From: an uncultured Lachnospiraceae bacterium | Lineage (GTDB): Bacteria; Bacillota; Clostridia; Lachnospirales; Lachnospiraceae | Reading direction: 5' to 3' | Length of the DNA stretch: 64,000 nucleotides | Assembly: GCA_934294885.1 (NCBI GenBank) | Contig: CAKRAK010000001.1 | Coordinates: 170,434-234,433 of the forward strand | Part shown: positions 1 to 9,987 of the stretch, piece after piece | How the letters are laid out: the number at the start of each line of letters is the position of its first letter | Position numbering within the stretch: the first letter of the stretch is position 1 | The notes under the pieces: model-generated | What the model was told of the DNA's origin: nothing | Databases searched by the model: none | The model's input: only the letters and a program-made list of their open reading frames with translations | Program-made: the position numbers and the translations under genes

Positions 1-154
1 ACCGAAATATTTTAACATATTTTTAATACTTTCGCAATACATTCGTCATTTCTTCCGGAAATTTCCAGCCGGAGGCACTTTATTTTTGTTTTATTGCGGC
101 GACACATAATAAAATACCCTTTTTTATCTTTTTCTTTCGCATCTTTCCTACAGT

Positions 155-186
155 AAAAAAGTGTATCCTACGATACACCTTTTTAA
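155..186 (-). terminator. Intrinsic terminator closing the glycan locus
   Basis: On the minus strand a perfect 7-bp stem (GTGTATC / GATACAC) with a 4-base loop is followed at once by six T residues. It lies about 65 bases past the stop codon of the last gene of the locus. Bases 1-154 show no gene or clear signal. Confidence 0.85.
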
Positions 187-248
187 AACCTTTCTAAAAA
201 TTCATCCCCTGTTACAGAACCAATTCACAAAACCTTCCGAAAAGAAAA

Positions 249-2894
249 CTATCCTTTTGCTCCCACAAGCCTTACTCTTGTATAGGTTCCCTCATAGGAA
301 GGAGCACATATATATTCCTTTACCTTTGAAGACAAATTTACTTCATAAGGAAAATGTAAATGTGCTGCAATCACAGCCACAACCGGACTGTTTTCATCAT
401 ATAACAGCTCCATAAACGCTGCTGTATTTTCATCCGGTTCATACCGGTCACCCACTCCCCACATATTATAATTATTCCGATTCGCATAAGAAGCTTCTCT
501 TAAGCTGCCATCCACGGGGGAATCATAGGGAACATGGGTAATTACAACAACCGGTTTGTTTTTTTCCATAATATTCTTAATCTTAGAAAGTGTCTCTTTT
601 GAAATATCCTGCCAGCTGTTATTGATTCCCAGTAAAACAAATTCCGGATATTCTATCTCCCAGAAATCAGGATTTTCCAAAAGTCCGGATTGCAGTGTAT
701 CCACTTCTTTTTCCGACAATGCATCGGCAGTATAATGTCTGCTGTAATCATGATCGGAACGGATGTATACGATTGGCTCCCGGATCAGACCCATCCCCTG
801 TTTTAAAAGCTGTATGTTTGCTTTCGATGCATAATCAACCATATCTCCTGCAAACACAACCAAATCCGCATTTTCCCCATCTATATTCTTTGCCATATCC
901 AGCCAAAGATCAGATGCATAAGTACCGGTTGCACCGGTCAACTCCTGTCTTCTCTGAGCAACCAGATCCTTATATTCATCCCCCACCTCATCATCAGGAA
1001 CGATTAGTTGTAAATCATTGGCAACTACAAATTCAAAGGAATCCGATAATCCAGGAATCTCTATGACAACACCATCGGTACATGGTGTTACCTCATAGCC
1101 TTTCGCCTTCAGGGTGTCTGCTAATCCGTTGTCCCTAAAATACATCTTAACGAAATCCGTAACATTTACATAATAGTAATCCTTCCATGCAATATGTTCC
1201 TTTACTCCATCCATTACATTGCAGGAAACGATAATTCCGTCATCGGAGTCATCCACCTGCTCCAACAGATAAGAAATCCGATACCGGTTTAATTCATACT
1301 GCAACGGCCATGGTGCCGTATCAGAATATATGGTTTTATCCTTTACAGAAATCCCCTTTGCTTCCATATCCTTAAAGAATTCGTAGGTTCCTTCATATGC
1401 GCCACCGGAGAATATGACAGAAGGCTTTGCAAACTGAAAATGATCGGTATTCCCCATTATAATGAATAAAATGACGATTCCCAAAATGCAGCTTATAGTT
1501 CTGTCTATCCGTCTGCCACGAAGAAGCTTCCACGAAACAGCTGCCAAAAAGCCAAAGATTACAATCAGATTCAAAAACAGATTAAACTTCACGCTTTTAC
1601 TTTTCAGAATATACTCAAACAAAATCCATTCTATAGATGTAGTTGAAATTCGTTCCGTGGGAACGCACATCTGATTGGCAAGCTCCAAGGTCGGAAAGAT
1701 TTTAAACAGAAATCCGGCAGAAAGAAGGAGCACACAACACCAGAAGAATATAATCCGGCTTTTCTTTACCGGATGAGATATAAGCCATACGATGACTGCA
1801 AGAATCGCAGGATATGCGAAGTTTACATAATATCTTCCATATACGAAGCCTTTATACCCATATACTTCACCGTTATATACCTGTATGCCCCATCTCATAA
1901 CAAGACCCGCCATAACAATTGCAACACAGATACCACCAAGCCAGATAAAAGTAAATAAAATCCGGTCAACGGTATCCGTCTCCTTTGAAAATTGTTTCTT
2001 GCAGATTGCTGCTATGGATAATAATAGAAATGCAACTGCAAGCCATGCCAGACCATAGGTTTGTGTACCAAGGGTCATAAAGTTAGACCAGATACATTTT
2101 ACCGCTATCCGAAAACCCTCTAAACTTTTCAAGAAATATAAAGATGCATCCTCTGGTATGACATCGCTGTTTTTTACATCGGATGTATGCCAGAAATAAG
2201 CCCTGTATAAATCATTACACCAATTTACAACCTTATAAAGAACAAGCTGGGTCGGAAAATAAACAAAAGGATTCACAAACCATTCCTTGAATACAAAACG
2301 GTATAACACAACTACAATACAAAAAGCGATAATAATCGTTACCATTCGCTCATGCAGAGTTAAACAATAAGATAATCCCACCGCCAAAATAATTCCGTAT
2401 ATGATTTTTCTTTTGGAATCCTTAATAGATATAGCCTTTGCAATGATAAAAAAGATAACCCATCCCATTATATATAAAGAGGGTTCGGATTTCATGTCGG
2501 CAGGCATTAAAATTCCCATAAATACTGCCAATAAAACCGCAACCGCCTTGGATTGGATTTTTAAATATTTCACTTCCAGATGATAGATCATAACACCAAG
2601 AAATGCATACAAAACATTATAAAATGATAATATTCCGTAATAGATGATATCCGGATTATCCGTTAATGCAAAAAAAGGGGCATACAGCCATTTAAAACCG
2701 TATCCATAATAATAAACCTTTTGAATCAACAAATCCCAGTCAAGCCCCGCAAGCTTTGTAGGCGCGATCAAATCTCCGATGCGATCCGGGTTAATCCCGT
2801 AATCCGCGGCAACAAAGAAAAATAAAAATTTACAGACAATGATACTGAAAAAGATCAATAATTCATTTTTTCTTTTTATGAACCAGTTTTTCAT
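249..2894 (-). CDS. GT-C-like membrane protein fused to a metallophosphoesterase domain
   Basis: 881 residues. Residues 1 to about 490 carry some ten or more hydrophobic segments and align by eye with the start of the gene at 4469-7720 (shared APTKLAG-like, YYGYGF and TLHER segments), suggesting a GT-C type glycosyltransferase using a polyprenyl-linked sugar outside the membrane. Residues about 620-881 look like a calcineurin-type phosphoesterase: D627-x-Q629, G683-D684, S-D714-H715-D716 in place of GNHD, H787, and A-H845-L-H847. The Asp-x-Gln first motif and Asn to Asp change depart from the canonical set, so metal binding is plausible but altered. It is the last gene before the terminator. 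The membrane domain assignment is inferred; the phosphoesterase motifs are seen directly. Confidence 0.7.
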   Translation of the reverse strand: MKNWFIKRKNELLIFFSIIVCKFLFFFVAADYGINPDRIGDLIAPTKLAGLDWDLLIQKVYYYGYGFKWLYAPFFALTDNPDIIYYGILSFYNVLYAFLGVMIYHLEVKYLKIQSKAVAVLLAVFMGILMPADMKSEPSLYIMGWVIFFIIAKAISIKDSKRKIIYGIILAVGLSYCLTLHERMVTIIIAFCIVVVLYRFVFKEWFVNPFVYFPTQLVLYKVVNWCNDLYRAYFWHTSDVKNSDVIPEDASLYFLKSLEGFRIAVKCIWSNFMTLGTQTYGLAWLAVAFLLLSIAAICKKQFSKETDTVDRILFTFIWLGGICVAIVMAGLVMRWGIQVYNGEVYGYKGFVYGRYYVNFAYPAILAVIVWLISHPVKKSRIIFFWCCVLLLSAGFLFKIFPTLELANQMCVPTERISTTSIEWILFEYILKSKSVKFNLFLNLIVIFGFLAAVSWKLLRGRRIDRTISCILGIVILFIIMGNTDHFQFAKPSVIFSGGAYEGTYEFFKDMEAKGISVKDKTIYSDTAPWPLQYELNRYRISYLLEQVDDSDDGIIVSCNVMDGVKEHIAWKDYYYVNVTDFVKMYFRDNGLADTLKAKGYEVTPCTDGVVIEIPGLSDSFEFVVANDLQLIVPDDEVGDEYKDLVAQRRQELTGATGTYASDLWLDMAKNIDGENADLVVFAGDMVDYASKANIQLLKQGMGLIREPIVYIRSDHDYSRHYTADALSEKEVDTLQSGLLENPDFWEIEYPEFVLLGINNSWQDISKETLSKIKNIMEKNKPVVVITHVPYDSPVDGSLREASYANRNNYNMWGVGDRYEPDENTAAFMELLYDENSPVVAVIAAHLHFPYEVNLSSKVKEYICAPSYEGTYTRVRLVGAKG

Positions 2895-2918
2895 AGAAAC
2901 CTCCCGGGGTATTTCCCT

Positions 2919-4454
2919 TTACGAATTCTCTTCCGCCTTATGATGTAATGCTTTATGATAGAATCCGGAAAAAAGAATCCGGACAAGAGCAAACATCCAC
3001 AAAAGATATGCTGCCATTCTAAGCTGGTTAGACAAGCTGGTGCCAATATAGGTATAATCATTAAATACAATCTTATCCAATAGAATATAACTGTCATAGG
3101 CTTCTGTCAGATCAATTCGAAGACCCATATCATCCGGTGTTAAAAAGGTGATATCCATATAATTATCTCCTTTTTTAATAACCCTGAAATCGTAATTATA
3201 CCGACCGATTCCAAATATATACATGTAATCCCGCTTACAGTATTTCACCTGAACATTTACATTCTGAACATCGAACAAACCAAACTGTCCGTAATACAAT
3301 ACAATCCATGGATCAATCCGATTGGAACGCAGACATCCATCCGGTAATACATCATAACCAACCAAAGCACCTTCACATTCCTGTAACTGCGAGGTACTGA
3401 TTTCTATTCTTGTATGCTTTTTGTTCATTCCCCGGTTTACCCCTTGCGTAATTACGGCGGATATCACAAGAATAATTACACCCAGTATAACAAGCTGTAG
3501 ATTTTTCATATGTTCCAATGATATCAGCTTTATCTTTTTGTTCCAGCAAAGAGAAACAAAATACAGTCCCAATCCCACAAAAGCAATCAGTAATACCAGC
3601 CAGTCTGCAAATAACACACTATAACAGGTCATTAAGAAGAACAAAATACTGATTCGTTCCTTTCTTCCCTTCTCATGAAGGAAGCATAAAATATGCATTC
3701 CCAAAAGAAAAATAATCAATAAAATGAAAACCAGTTTGTAATTCCTTCCAAGGGTATTAAAAAGCTCCGGTATTCCATGTCCGGAATATGGCAGTTCCAA
3801 ATACTTTCCGATATAGGGTATAGAACAGAAAAAACGCTGTACCACGCCCCCTAAGAAGCAAAGGAGAAACAATGCATAAAACAAATACGACAAAACCGAA
3901 AAAGCTTTATTACAGTCATTCTTCTTATCAGCAGTTAACACCTCCGGCTTTTTTATATGAAGAATCAGTCCAACCAGAATCCACACAACAAACCAACTGT
4001 TTCTTACAAAAATCTCATTTACCATGTTGCCATCTAATCCATTATAAATCAGGAAAATCTGCAGCCCCTCCAAAGCAAATGCTAGTGTTAAGAAAATATA
4101 AAGTCCTCTGGAGGCGGAGGTATTCCCTAAGCCTGAAAATATCAATGCTCCAATCAAAAGAAAGGTTGCAGGATTGGAATTGATCAATGCCATAGTCAAT
4201 AAAATTCCATAAATTACATAATCATATTTTTTAATTGTCTTTGGAATTTCATATTGTGCCAGAGAATAAAAAATCACAAATACAAACAAAGAAGCCATTG
4301 ACTTTGTTCCATCTGACCAGTTTCCGTTTGGAATCAGGGCAACCACCAGATTACATAACAGAATATAAAACAGATATAAAACAACCGGCACACATCCCAA
4401 AAAAGGAACCAGATCCACACTATTTAATTGTTTCAGACTAAATTTATCCTTCAT
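2919..4454 (-). CDS. Polytopic membrane protein of unknown function
   Basis: 511 residues with roughly ten hydrophobic segments in the first 335 residues, a mostly polar stretch at about 340-475 that could lie outside the cell, and one last hydrophobic segment near the C terminus. I do not recognise the family. The layout (many membrane helices plus a large loop) and the position between two GT-C-like genes would fit a polysaccharide polymerase, ligase or glycosyltransferase, but no catalytic motif supports a choice. The start has GAGG ten bases upstream. It lies 14 bases after the gene at 4469-7720 and 24 bases before the last gene, so it is probably cotranscribed with both. Confidence 0.6.
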   Translation of the reverse strand: MKDKFSLKQLNSVDLVPFLGCVPVVLYLFYILLCNLVVALIPNGNWSDGTKSMASLFVFVIFYSLAQYEIPKTIKKYDYVIYGILLTMALINSNPATFLLIGALIFSGLGNTSASRGLYIFLTLAFALEGLQIFLIYNGLDGNMVNEIFVRNSWFVVWILVGLILHIKKPEVLTADKKNDCNKAFSVLSYLFYALFLLCFLGGVVQRFFCSIPYIGKYLELPYSGHGIPELFNTLGRNYKLVFILLIIFLLGMHILCFLHEKGRKERISILFFLMTCYSVLFADWLVLLIAFVGLGLYFVSLCWNKKIKLISLEHMKNLQLVILGVIILVISAVITQGVNRGMNKKHTRIEISTSQLQECEGALVGYDVLPDGCLRSNRIDPWIVLYYGQFGLFDVQNVNVQVKYCKRDYMYIFGIGRYNYDFRVIKKGDNYMDITFLTPDDMGLRIDLTEAYDSYILLDKIVFNDYTYIGTSLSNQLRMAAYLLWMFALVRILFSGFYHKALHHKAEENS

Positions 4455-4468
4455 ATTATCCGAACCTC

Positions 4469-7400
4469 TTATTTTAATTCTATCTGCTGAAGCTTAATTC
4501 CTGCTTTTTTCATAGAAGAAGCGTTACTATCCTGCAATTCTTCCGGCAATTCACTTAATACCAGACATCTGATAACCAAATCAAGCTGATTATTTTTTAC
4601 ATAGCTTTTCGGAATCACAAAATCATAGGTTTCATAAATATCACTTACCTCTACCGTATCCATCAAATCCTCACCGGCATATAATTCCACAGTCTGAGTT
4701 TCTGCAGAACGCATCGTAATAGATACCGTAACATCTCCCTCTTCCTCAACAGGCAGGGTCAATGCCGTTTTCTTCTTTGATGTCCATGCTCCATCTTCAT
4801 CCGGAGCATACATTTTGGCACCTGTATACTGATTCGCTGCGTCTTTACGGAAATCAACCCGGTCTCCGATATGAAGATTGCCGGTTCTTGCAATATATAC
4901 CCGGTTACTGTCCATTTCCTCTGATGATGCCATCTCCATAGAAAATTCAGTGGTACCATCCGCAACAAAGGAAAGCTGCATACCTTCTTTTGAAACTGTA
5001 AATTCCTCTTCTATGGTTTCCCCGTTATTCCTGCTTAAGAGGAAGTTTTCCTCCGGTGTATCCGAAGGCAGAATGGAAAGCTCATAACAGCCTGCCGGCA
5101 ACATAATTTCCCCTAAAGGCTTCAACACTTCTGTTCCGTTCTGGCGGAGGAAATATAGACTGACTGCATTCTCCTTATTAAACGGCGTAATCTCTGCCTT
5201 TTCTTCTGCCGCTGACAATCTTCCGTCCCGATAAGCTAATAAGGTATAATTCTTTGTGACACATAAAATGTCATAAGCATCCAACAGATCAAAAATGAGA
5301 CTGTCTGAATTATTGTTATATAAAATGATATAACTGTCTTTTTCACCGGATTGTAAGTATTCCTGTAGCTTCTTATAATTCCAGACGGAAATATCATCAA
5401 CCTTGAACAACTCCTCCAAAACTCTCAGATTACTGTCTAACTCAATATAATTGTAATTAGATAACAGCTTCACCGGTTTCTTTAATCCAATTTGATCCAT
5501 ATAGGATTTTAACAATTCAAATTCTTCCGGTTTTCCGTTACCAAGGGAACTGTATTTTTCCATACAGGTATATTCTACTTCTACGTTCCGAATCCACTTC
5601 TTATTTTGCGTTACAAGGGTAAAATAATTATAGTTATTATATCTGGAATCCACGACAAAAGAAGCGGTTGCTCTTCCGTTGTCATCCATTTCGACTTTTG
5701 CGGATGCAATTTTTTCTCCATTTTCGTAAACATCAACAAAATCCTCATTACCGTCATGGGCATCATAAGAAATACGGCACTCATATTTTCCGTAGGATAT
5801 TGTGTTCATCCAACATCGAAGCACTTCCCCCGGTTGTTTTTGATATACAAGATTTCCCAAAACGAACGCCGTGTCCTGATACTCAATATAGTTGGGATTC
5901 AGTTCATTTACTTCCTTCATCTTATGAGCCTGATATTCCCGGACTGCATTCTGATAATCCTCCCCCTTTACCCAGAGACACTTTCCATTATCCAAAACAT
6001 AGCTTGTATATTCATGCTCCAATAAATATTCCGCATAAGAGCCGCTTCCGCTGACGGTTATGGCAATGCCCTGCTCTAATGTCTCCTCCGGCAGCTCATA
6101 CATAACGGAATACCGGTTTAAAGTAAACTGCATTAAAAAACGACTCTCTCTTGAATTGGTAAGATAGTAAATTTCCTGTGGCAGCTCACAGTAATCCTTT
6201 AACTCATGAATCACATGGTATACTTCATCCACTTCTTCCTGGACATCCGTTTTTTCCATGGTAAAATCCTTGATTCCCAGACACAAAAAGACGGACACGC
6301 AAAAAAGCAGGCACTGATTTCTTTTTTCTTCTGCCATCACAGCAAGAATCACGAAAGCCCCAAATAAAACAGTAAATATCATACTATTTTCTATGGAAGA
6401 TGTAACAGAACCAAAAATTCCGATTCGTTCCATATACATACTGTTGCCCATCTCTCCCATAGCATTTTTCAAGATTGGCCACATGTACAGATAAAAGCCC
6501 GCCGTAATCATTCCAAACAATAAAAGTGCCACCAGCTTTAATCTGGATAAATCAACCTTTTTCATCAGATGCTGCAATAAGATAAGCAGTGCAAACATAC
6601 CGATATAAGACCATACATTGTAGTAACGGACATAGGCATAGCCTTTATAGCCGTATATGTTACCAACAGCAATGTTCTTTCCCCAGTCTACCGCAATTCC
6701 AACAATGGTTGCCGAAACAGTAAAAAAGCTGACCATTAGAAATAAAAACAAAACATGATTTTCCTCATAAAAGGATTTCCATTTTTTCTCTTTACGGAAA
6801 AATTCAGCGATTGCCACAATGGCAAATAAAAACATAATCAGATAAGTACCAAGGGAAATAATGGTTTCTGTTCCGATATTGGCAAATAAACAATCCAGAA
6901 AAATCTTAAAATTTTTCCGGCTTTCAATAAACCACGTCGGATTTGAAATTGCCACCTCCGTATTTCCCACAGATGCTCCGGAAGAAAGCTTGCTTCCCCA
7001 GAAATAGGCTACAATATATTTTTTTATTTTATCCTGTACCCATTTGAAAACAATATATACCGGAACGGCAGTTTCCAATGAAATCAGGCATTTTTTCTCA
7101 TAAATCCAGTCAATGACAACCGTCAGACAAAATGCAAGGATAAAAGCAAGACTTCTTTCGTGTAAAGTGAGCATATACACCATAACAAAAGCCAGCACAC
7201 CACTGATCACACGACGTTTTCCTTTTGTATCCGCTTCTAACAGCTTTACCATGCAGACCGCCCATAAAACCGTTGTTGCAAATAAGCTGTATTCCGAATA
7301 CAATGGTGATTTTGTTCCGATTGCAATTGGCACAAGGTAAAATACAAAGGAAAGAGGAATCCCAAGTGTTGTCAGCTTTTTTCTCCTTCGAAGCATAAAA

Positions 7401-7720
7401 AGGCAGAGACCATACAAAAGACACATCATAACAATATTAATGTACAATATTCCACTGTAGATCAGTCCCGGATCATCCGTAACCTTAAACAGAAAACAGT
7501 AAATCCAGCGAAAACCATATCCGTAGTAATTTACATCCTGAATCAGGGTATTCCAGTTATTCCCTGCCAAAGTAGTAGGTACCGCAAGACCACCAAACTC
7601 ATCCCCGGTAAAGGAAAACTGCATATTATTAAATGTTACGATCCATTGAAATATCATATAGAAAAAAAACAAGGAAACACTTATTAATTTTTCTTTTTTC
7701 TCTCTTCCGATTTCTTTCAT
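4469..7720 (-). CDS. Large GT-C-like membrane protein with C-terminal beta-rich ectodomain
   Basis: 1083 residues. The first 480 or so contain about twelve hydrophobic segments. The first outward loop has G-D40-E41-F, an acidic pair typical of GT-C glycosyltransferases, and there is a conserved H-E-R at 187-189; both match the paralogous membrane part of the gene at 249-2894. Residues about 480-1083 are soluble and rich in predicted beta structure, including stretches that look like carbohydrate-binding sandwiches near the end, but I cannot name the folds. Only six bases separate it from the MurB-like gene and no strong ribosome binding site is visible, so translational coupling is likely. 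Probable role: adding a sugar from a lipid carrier to the exported glycan. This is inferred. Confidence 0.6.
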   Translation of the reverse strand: MKEIGREKKEKLISVSLFFFYMIFQWIVTFNNMQFSFTGDEFGGLAVPTTLAGNNWNTLIQDVNYYGYGFRWIYCFLFKVTDDPGLIYSGILYINIVMMCLLYGLCLFMLRRRKKLTTLGIPLSFVFYLVPIAIGTKSPLYSEYSLFATTVLWAVCMVKLLEADTKGKRRVISGVLAFVMVYMLTLHERSLAFILAFCLTVVIDWIYEKKCLISLETAVPVYIVFKWVQDKIKKYIVAYFWGSKLSSGASVGNTEVAISNPTWFIESRKNFKIFLDCLFANIGTETIISLGTYLIMFLFAIVAIAEFFRKEKKWKSFYEENHVLFLFLMVSFFTVSATIVGIAVDWGKNIAVGNIYGYKGYAYVRYYNVWSYIGMFALLILLQHLMKKVDLSRLKLVALLLFGMITAGFYLYMWPILKNAMGEMGNSMYMERIGIFGSVTSSIENSMIFTVLFGAFVILAVMAEEKRNQCLLFCVSVFLCLGIKDFTMEKTDVQEEVDEVYHVIHELKDYCELPQEIYYLTNSRESRFLMQFTLNRYSVMYELPEETLEQGIAITVSGSGSYAEYLLEHEYTSYVLDNGKCLWVKGEDYQNAVREYQAHKMKEVNELNPNYIEYQDTAFVLGNLVYQKQPGEVLRCWMNTISYGKYECRISYDAHDGNEDFVDVYENGEKIASAKVEMDDNGRATASFVVDSRYNNYNYFTLVTQNKKWIRNVEVEYTCMEKYSSLGNGKPEEFELLKSYMDQIGLKKPVKLLSNYNYIELDSNLRVLEELFKVDDISVWNYKKLQEYLQSGEKDSYIILYNNNSDSLIFDLLDAYDILCVTKNYTLLAYRDGRLSAAEEKAEITPFNKENAVSLYFLRQNGTEVLKPLGEIMLPAGCYELSILPSDTPEENFLLSRNNGETIEEEFTVSKEGMQLSFVADGTTEFSMEMASSEEMDSNRVYIARTGNLHIGDRVDFRKDAANQYTGAKMYAPDEDGAWTSKKKTALTLPVEEEGDVTVSITMRSAETQTVELYAGEDLMDTVEVSDIYETYDFVIPKSYVKNNQLDLVIRCLVLSELPEELQDSNASSMKKAGIKLQQIELK

Positions 7721-7726
7721 AGTTAT

Positions 7727-8584
7727 TTACTCATCCCACATACGAACTTCTGCTACACATTTTTTCCCAACAAGCTTATGCATCCTTGCAACCCTTTTCA
7801 ACAATGCCTTCGCCTGCCGATAATTTCCTTCCGGTCCTTTTAACAGCCAGTTAGATGTTTTGCCGGAAAAATGAATCCCACTCTTCTTTCCAAGCCTCCA
7901 CTGCTTAACCAAATTCATAACTTTTCCGTTAGACATACAAAATACCGTTCCGAAATTAGGAGCTGACATATCCTGATTTGCTTTACATAGGTCGATTCTT
8001 TCCTTCCTACGCCGTTCCGATTCCTCCCGCTCCATCTTATCAAAGCGAAACAAAACACCGACAATAACCGGATACTGCATATCCTGAAACTTAGAATGAC
8101 GATAAGAAAAATCACATTCCTCTCTTTTGGCAGAACATAATTGTCCATCCATCATATAATCTACCTGCTCAATATAATCCGATATATTACAATTATACTT
8201 CCTGCCTCTTCCGGCATTCATAAATACGGCTCCACCGATTAAACCGGGAACCGAATACAGATATTCAATTCCTCCGTAACCGTCTTCGTTTATTTTACGA
8301 ATCAAAGCCTGCAGACGAACTCCGGCACCAACATAATAAGTACCTTCTCCCATTTCCTTTATCTTAGTTTGAAAATTCAACATACAAAGCACATTTGAAA
8401 ATTCAACCTCATCATTAATCAGCAAATTAGAGCCACCACCTATGATATACCGTTCGATTCGGTCATGCTGTGACAATACGGTTTGCAGCTCTTCCACAGT
8501 CTCCGGAAAATACATCTTTTTTGCAGTTCCTCCCATCCGGAAGGTTGTATATTTTTCTAAGGATTCATTTTCTTTTATATCCAT
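7727..8584 (-). CDS. MurB-like FAD-dependent enolpyruvyl-sugar reductase paralogue
   Basis: 285 residues, close to type II MurB length. MurB reduces UDP-N-acetylglucosamine enolpyruvate to UDP-MurNAc. The fold marks are present: TTFRMGG (13-19), the FAD-binding GGGSNLL (49-55), VPGLIGGAVFMNAG (112-125), FSYRHS (159-164) and a final EVR with E279 as the expected acid. The catalytic serine segment, normally G-S-x-F, reads G-T213-V-F, so the proton donor is replaced by threonine. It sits between a flippase and a large membrane protein inside a glycan locus, not with cell division genes. I infer a second, specialised reductase that makes a lactyl-ether sugar for the surface glycan. It could also be a degenerate copy or an unusual housekeeping enzyme. 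Confidence 0.8.
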   Translation of the reverse strand: MDIKENESLEKYTTFRMGGTAKKMYFPETVEELQTVLSQHDRIERYIIGGGSNLLINDEVEFSNVLCMLNFQTKIKEMGEGTYYVGAGVRLQALIRKINEDGYGGIEYLYSVPGLIGGAVFMNAGRGRKYNCNISDYIEQVDYMMDGQLCSAKREECDFSYRHSKFQDMQYPVIVGVLFRFDKMEREESERRRKERIDLCKANQDMSAPNFGTVFCMSNGKVMNLVKQWRLGKKSGIHFSGKTSNWLLKGPEGNYRQAKALLKRVARMHKLVGKKCVAEVRMWDE

Positions 8585-8589
8585 AACCT

Positions 8590-9987
8590 TTACCTCTTTA
8601 CCTTCTTCTGATACAGAGTATATAACATTTTTCTATTAATAAAGATACAAAATACGCAGCCAAAAATAATATTAATGACATCTAACCAGAGCACTCTTGC
8701 AAAGCACATGCATAACATCAATACAATCATACCAATTAACAGAATTTGCTTTCCAATATAAAAATTAACCTTCTGAAAACGCTGCACATCAATCTGACGG
8801 TATACATATAAAAACAAATATGCAATCAAGGTAGAAAGGGAGCCTGCTGTAATTCCGATTTTATTGACAAGCAATACGTCAATCAGCAGATTAACTCCTG
8901 CTGCAATCATAGTTGTAACACCTACACTCAATGTTTTTTTATGAGCAATATAAATACCTCCCTGAAATGCTGACATACAGCAAAACAACATAGCAAGTAT
9001 CAAAATCGGCATCTGCACATATGCCTCATCATAATCTCCCCGGATTAACAGCCAGAATAAAATCGGGGTTCCGGCAATTAATAAAGCCGTAAGACCGATA
9101 ACCATTCTGAAAATCTCATCAAACATTTTTGAATAATATTCACCGGCATCCTTGTCATTTACCGCTAAGGATGCATTTTCCTGCCACGCCATAATTAACA
9201 CAGACTGGGCAATGGAAAGCATATTGGGAATCTTATTGGCGGCAGCATATACCGCATTTGCCTGTATTCCCAAATTCGCAACAATTACCAGTCGGTCGGA
9301 TAATTTTAATACCCAGGTAGACAGATTATTGGGAATCATCGGCCATGAATAGGCAATCAGACGCTTTATGGTATCTCCTGATATACTATCCCACCTTACA
9401 TACCGAGATAAATGCACGGAGCAAAGCATATAGATTACCGCTCCCACATTGGCAAGAAGCAAAGAAACAATAACACCATTCAGTCCACCTTTTAAAACAA
9501 GCAATGCCAGGGCAATGCTTCCGGCATTTATCACAGATAGCACCAATGCCGCATTGGAAAATATCTTGTTATGATTCAAGCCTCTTATAATCTGACCAAG
9601 GGTCTGTTGAAACGTATCTACAAAAAAGTAACTTCCAATCAATAATCTGGTGCTTACCGGTACATTCTTTAAGAAAACCGCAATCAGCAATGATACAAGA
9701 ACCGACATAGGAAAAGTGACCACAAAGATATTGGTAATGATCTTTTTGGTTCTGTTTTCGTCCTCTCTGCAATCAATCAGAAAGCGGAAGGCTGCCGACT
9801 GAATCTGCAGGGTCGCAACCGGGATTAACAACATCACCAGTGTATCAATCAGATCATAAATTCCAAATTCACTTTTAGAAAGACAACCGGTTATGATTGG
9901 CAATGTAATAATTGATATAATACGCGGAATAAATTTTCCGATTGCTAATACAATTGTATTCTTTGCTAATTCTTTTTCTCGTCCCAT
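8590..9987 (-). CDS. Wzx-like polysaccharide flippase (MOP superfamily)
   Basis: 465 residues with about twelve to fourteen hydrophobic segments and the N-terminal pattern of the Wzx/RfbX family (amphipathic K-N-T-I-V-L-A-I-G-K-F-I start and a polar turn before helix 2). Such proteins flip undecaprenyl-diphosphate-linked oligosaccharide units across the membrane. Its ATG follows directly on the stop codon of the pyruvyl transferase gene (TAG-ATG), and it is five bases from the MurB-like gene. No Wzy polymerase is recognisable, and the locus also has an ABC glycan exporter, so this flippase may move a short decoration unit and not the main chain. Confidence 0.88.
   Translation of the reverse strand: MGREKELAKNTIVLAIGKFIPRIISIITLPIITGCLSKSEFGIYDLIDTLVMLLIPVATLQIQSAAFRFLIDCREDENRTKKIITNIFVVTFPMSVLVSLLIAVFLKNVPVSTRLLIGSYFFVDTFQQTLGQIIRGLNHNKIFSNAALVLSVINAGSIALALLVLKGGLNGVIVSLLLANVGAVIYMLCSVHLSRYVRWDSISGDTIKRLIAYSWPMIPNNLSTWVLKLSDRLVIVANLGIQANAVYAAANKIPNMLSIAQSVLIMAWQENASLAVNDKDAGEYYSKMFDEIFRMVIGLTALLIAGTPILFWLLIRGDYDEAYVQMPILILAMLFCCMSAFQGGIYIAHKKTLSVGVTTMIAAGVNLLIDVLLVNKIGITAGSLSTLIAYLFLYVYRQIDVQRFQKVNFYIGKQILLIGMIVLMLCMCFARVLWLDVINIIFGCVFCIFINRKMLYTLYQKKVKR

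Noticed and set aside
2891..3097. Small membrane protein in another frame over the end of the 511-residue gene
   Set aside because: It overlaps a supported reading frame, has no ribosome binding site, and its hydrophobicity follows from the shifted frame.
7727..8584. Treating the MurB-like gene as the ordinary peptidoglycan murB
   Set aside because: The catalytic Ser position is Thr and the gene lies inside a glycan locus; it cannot be fully excluded without the rest of the genome, so no gene symbol is given.
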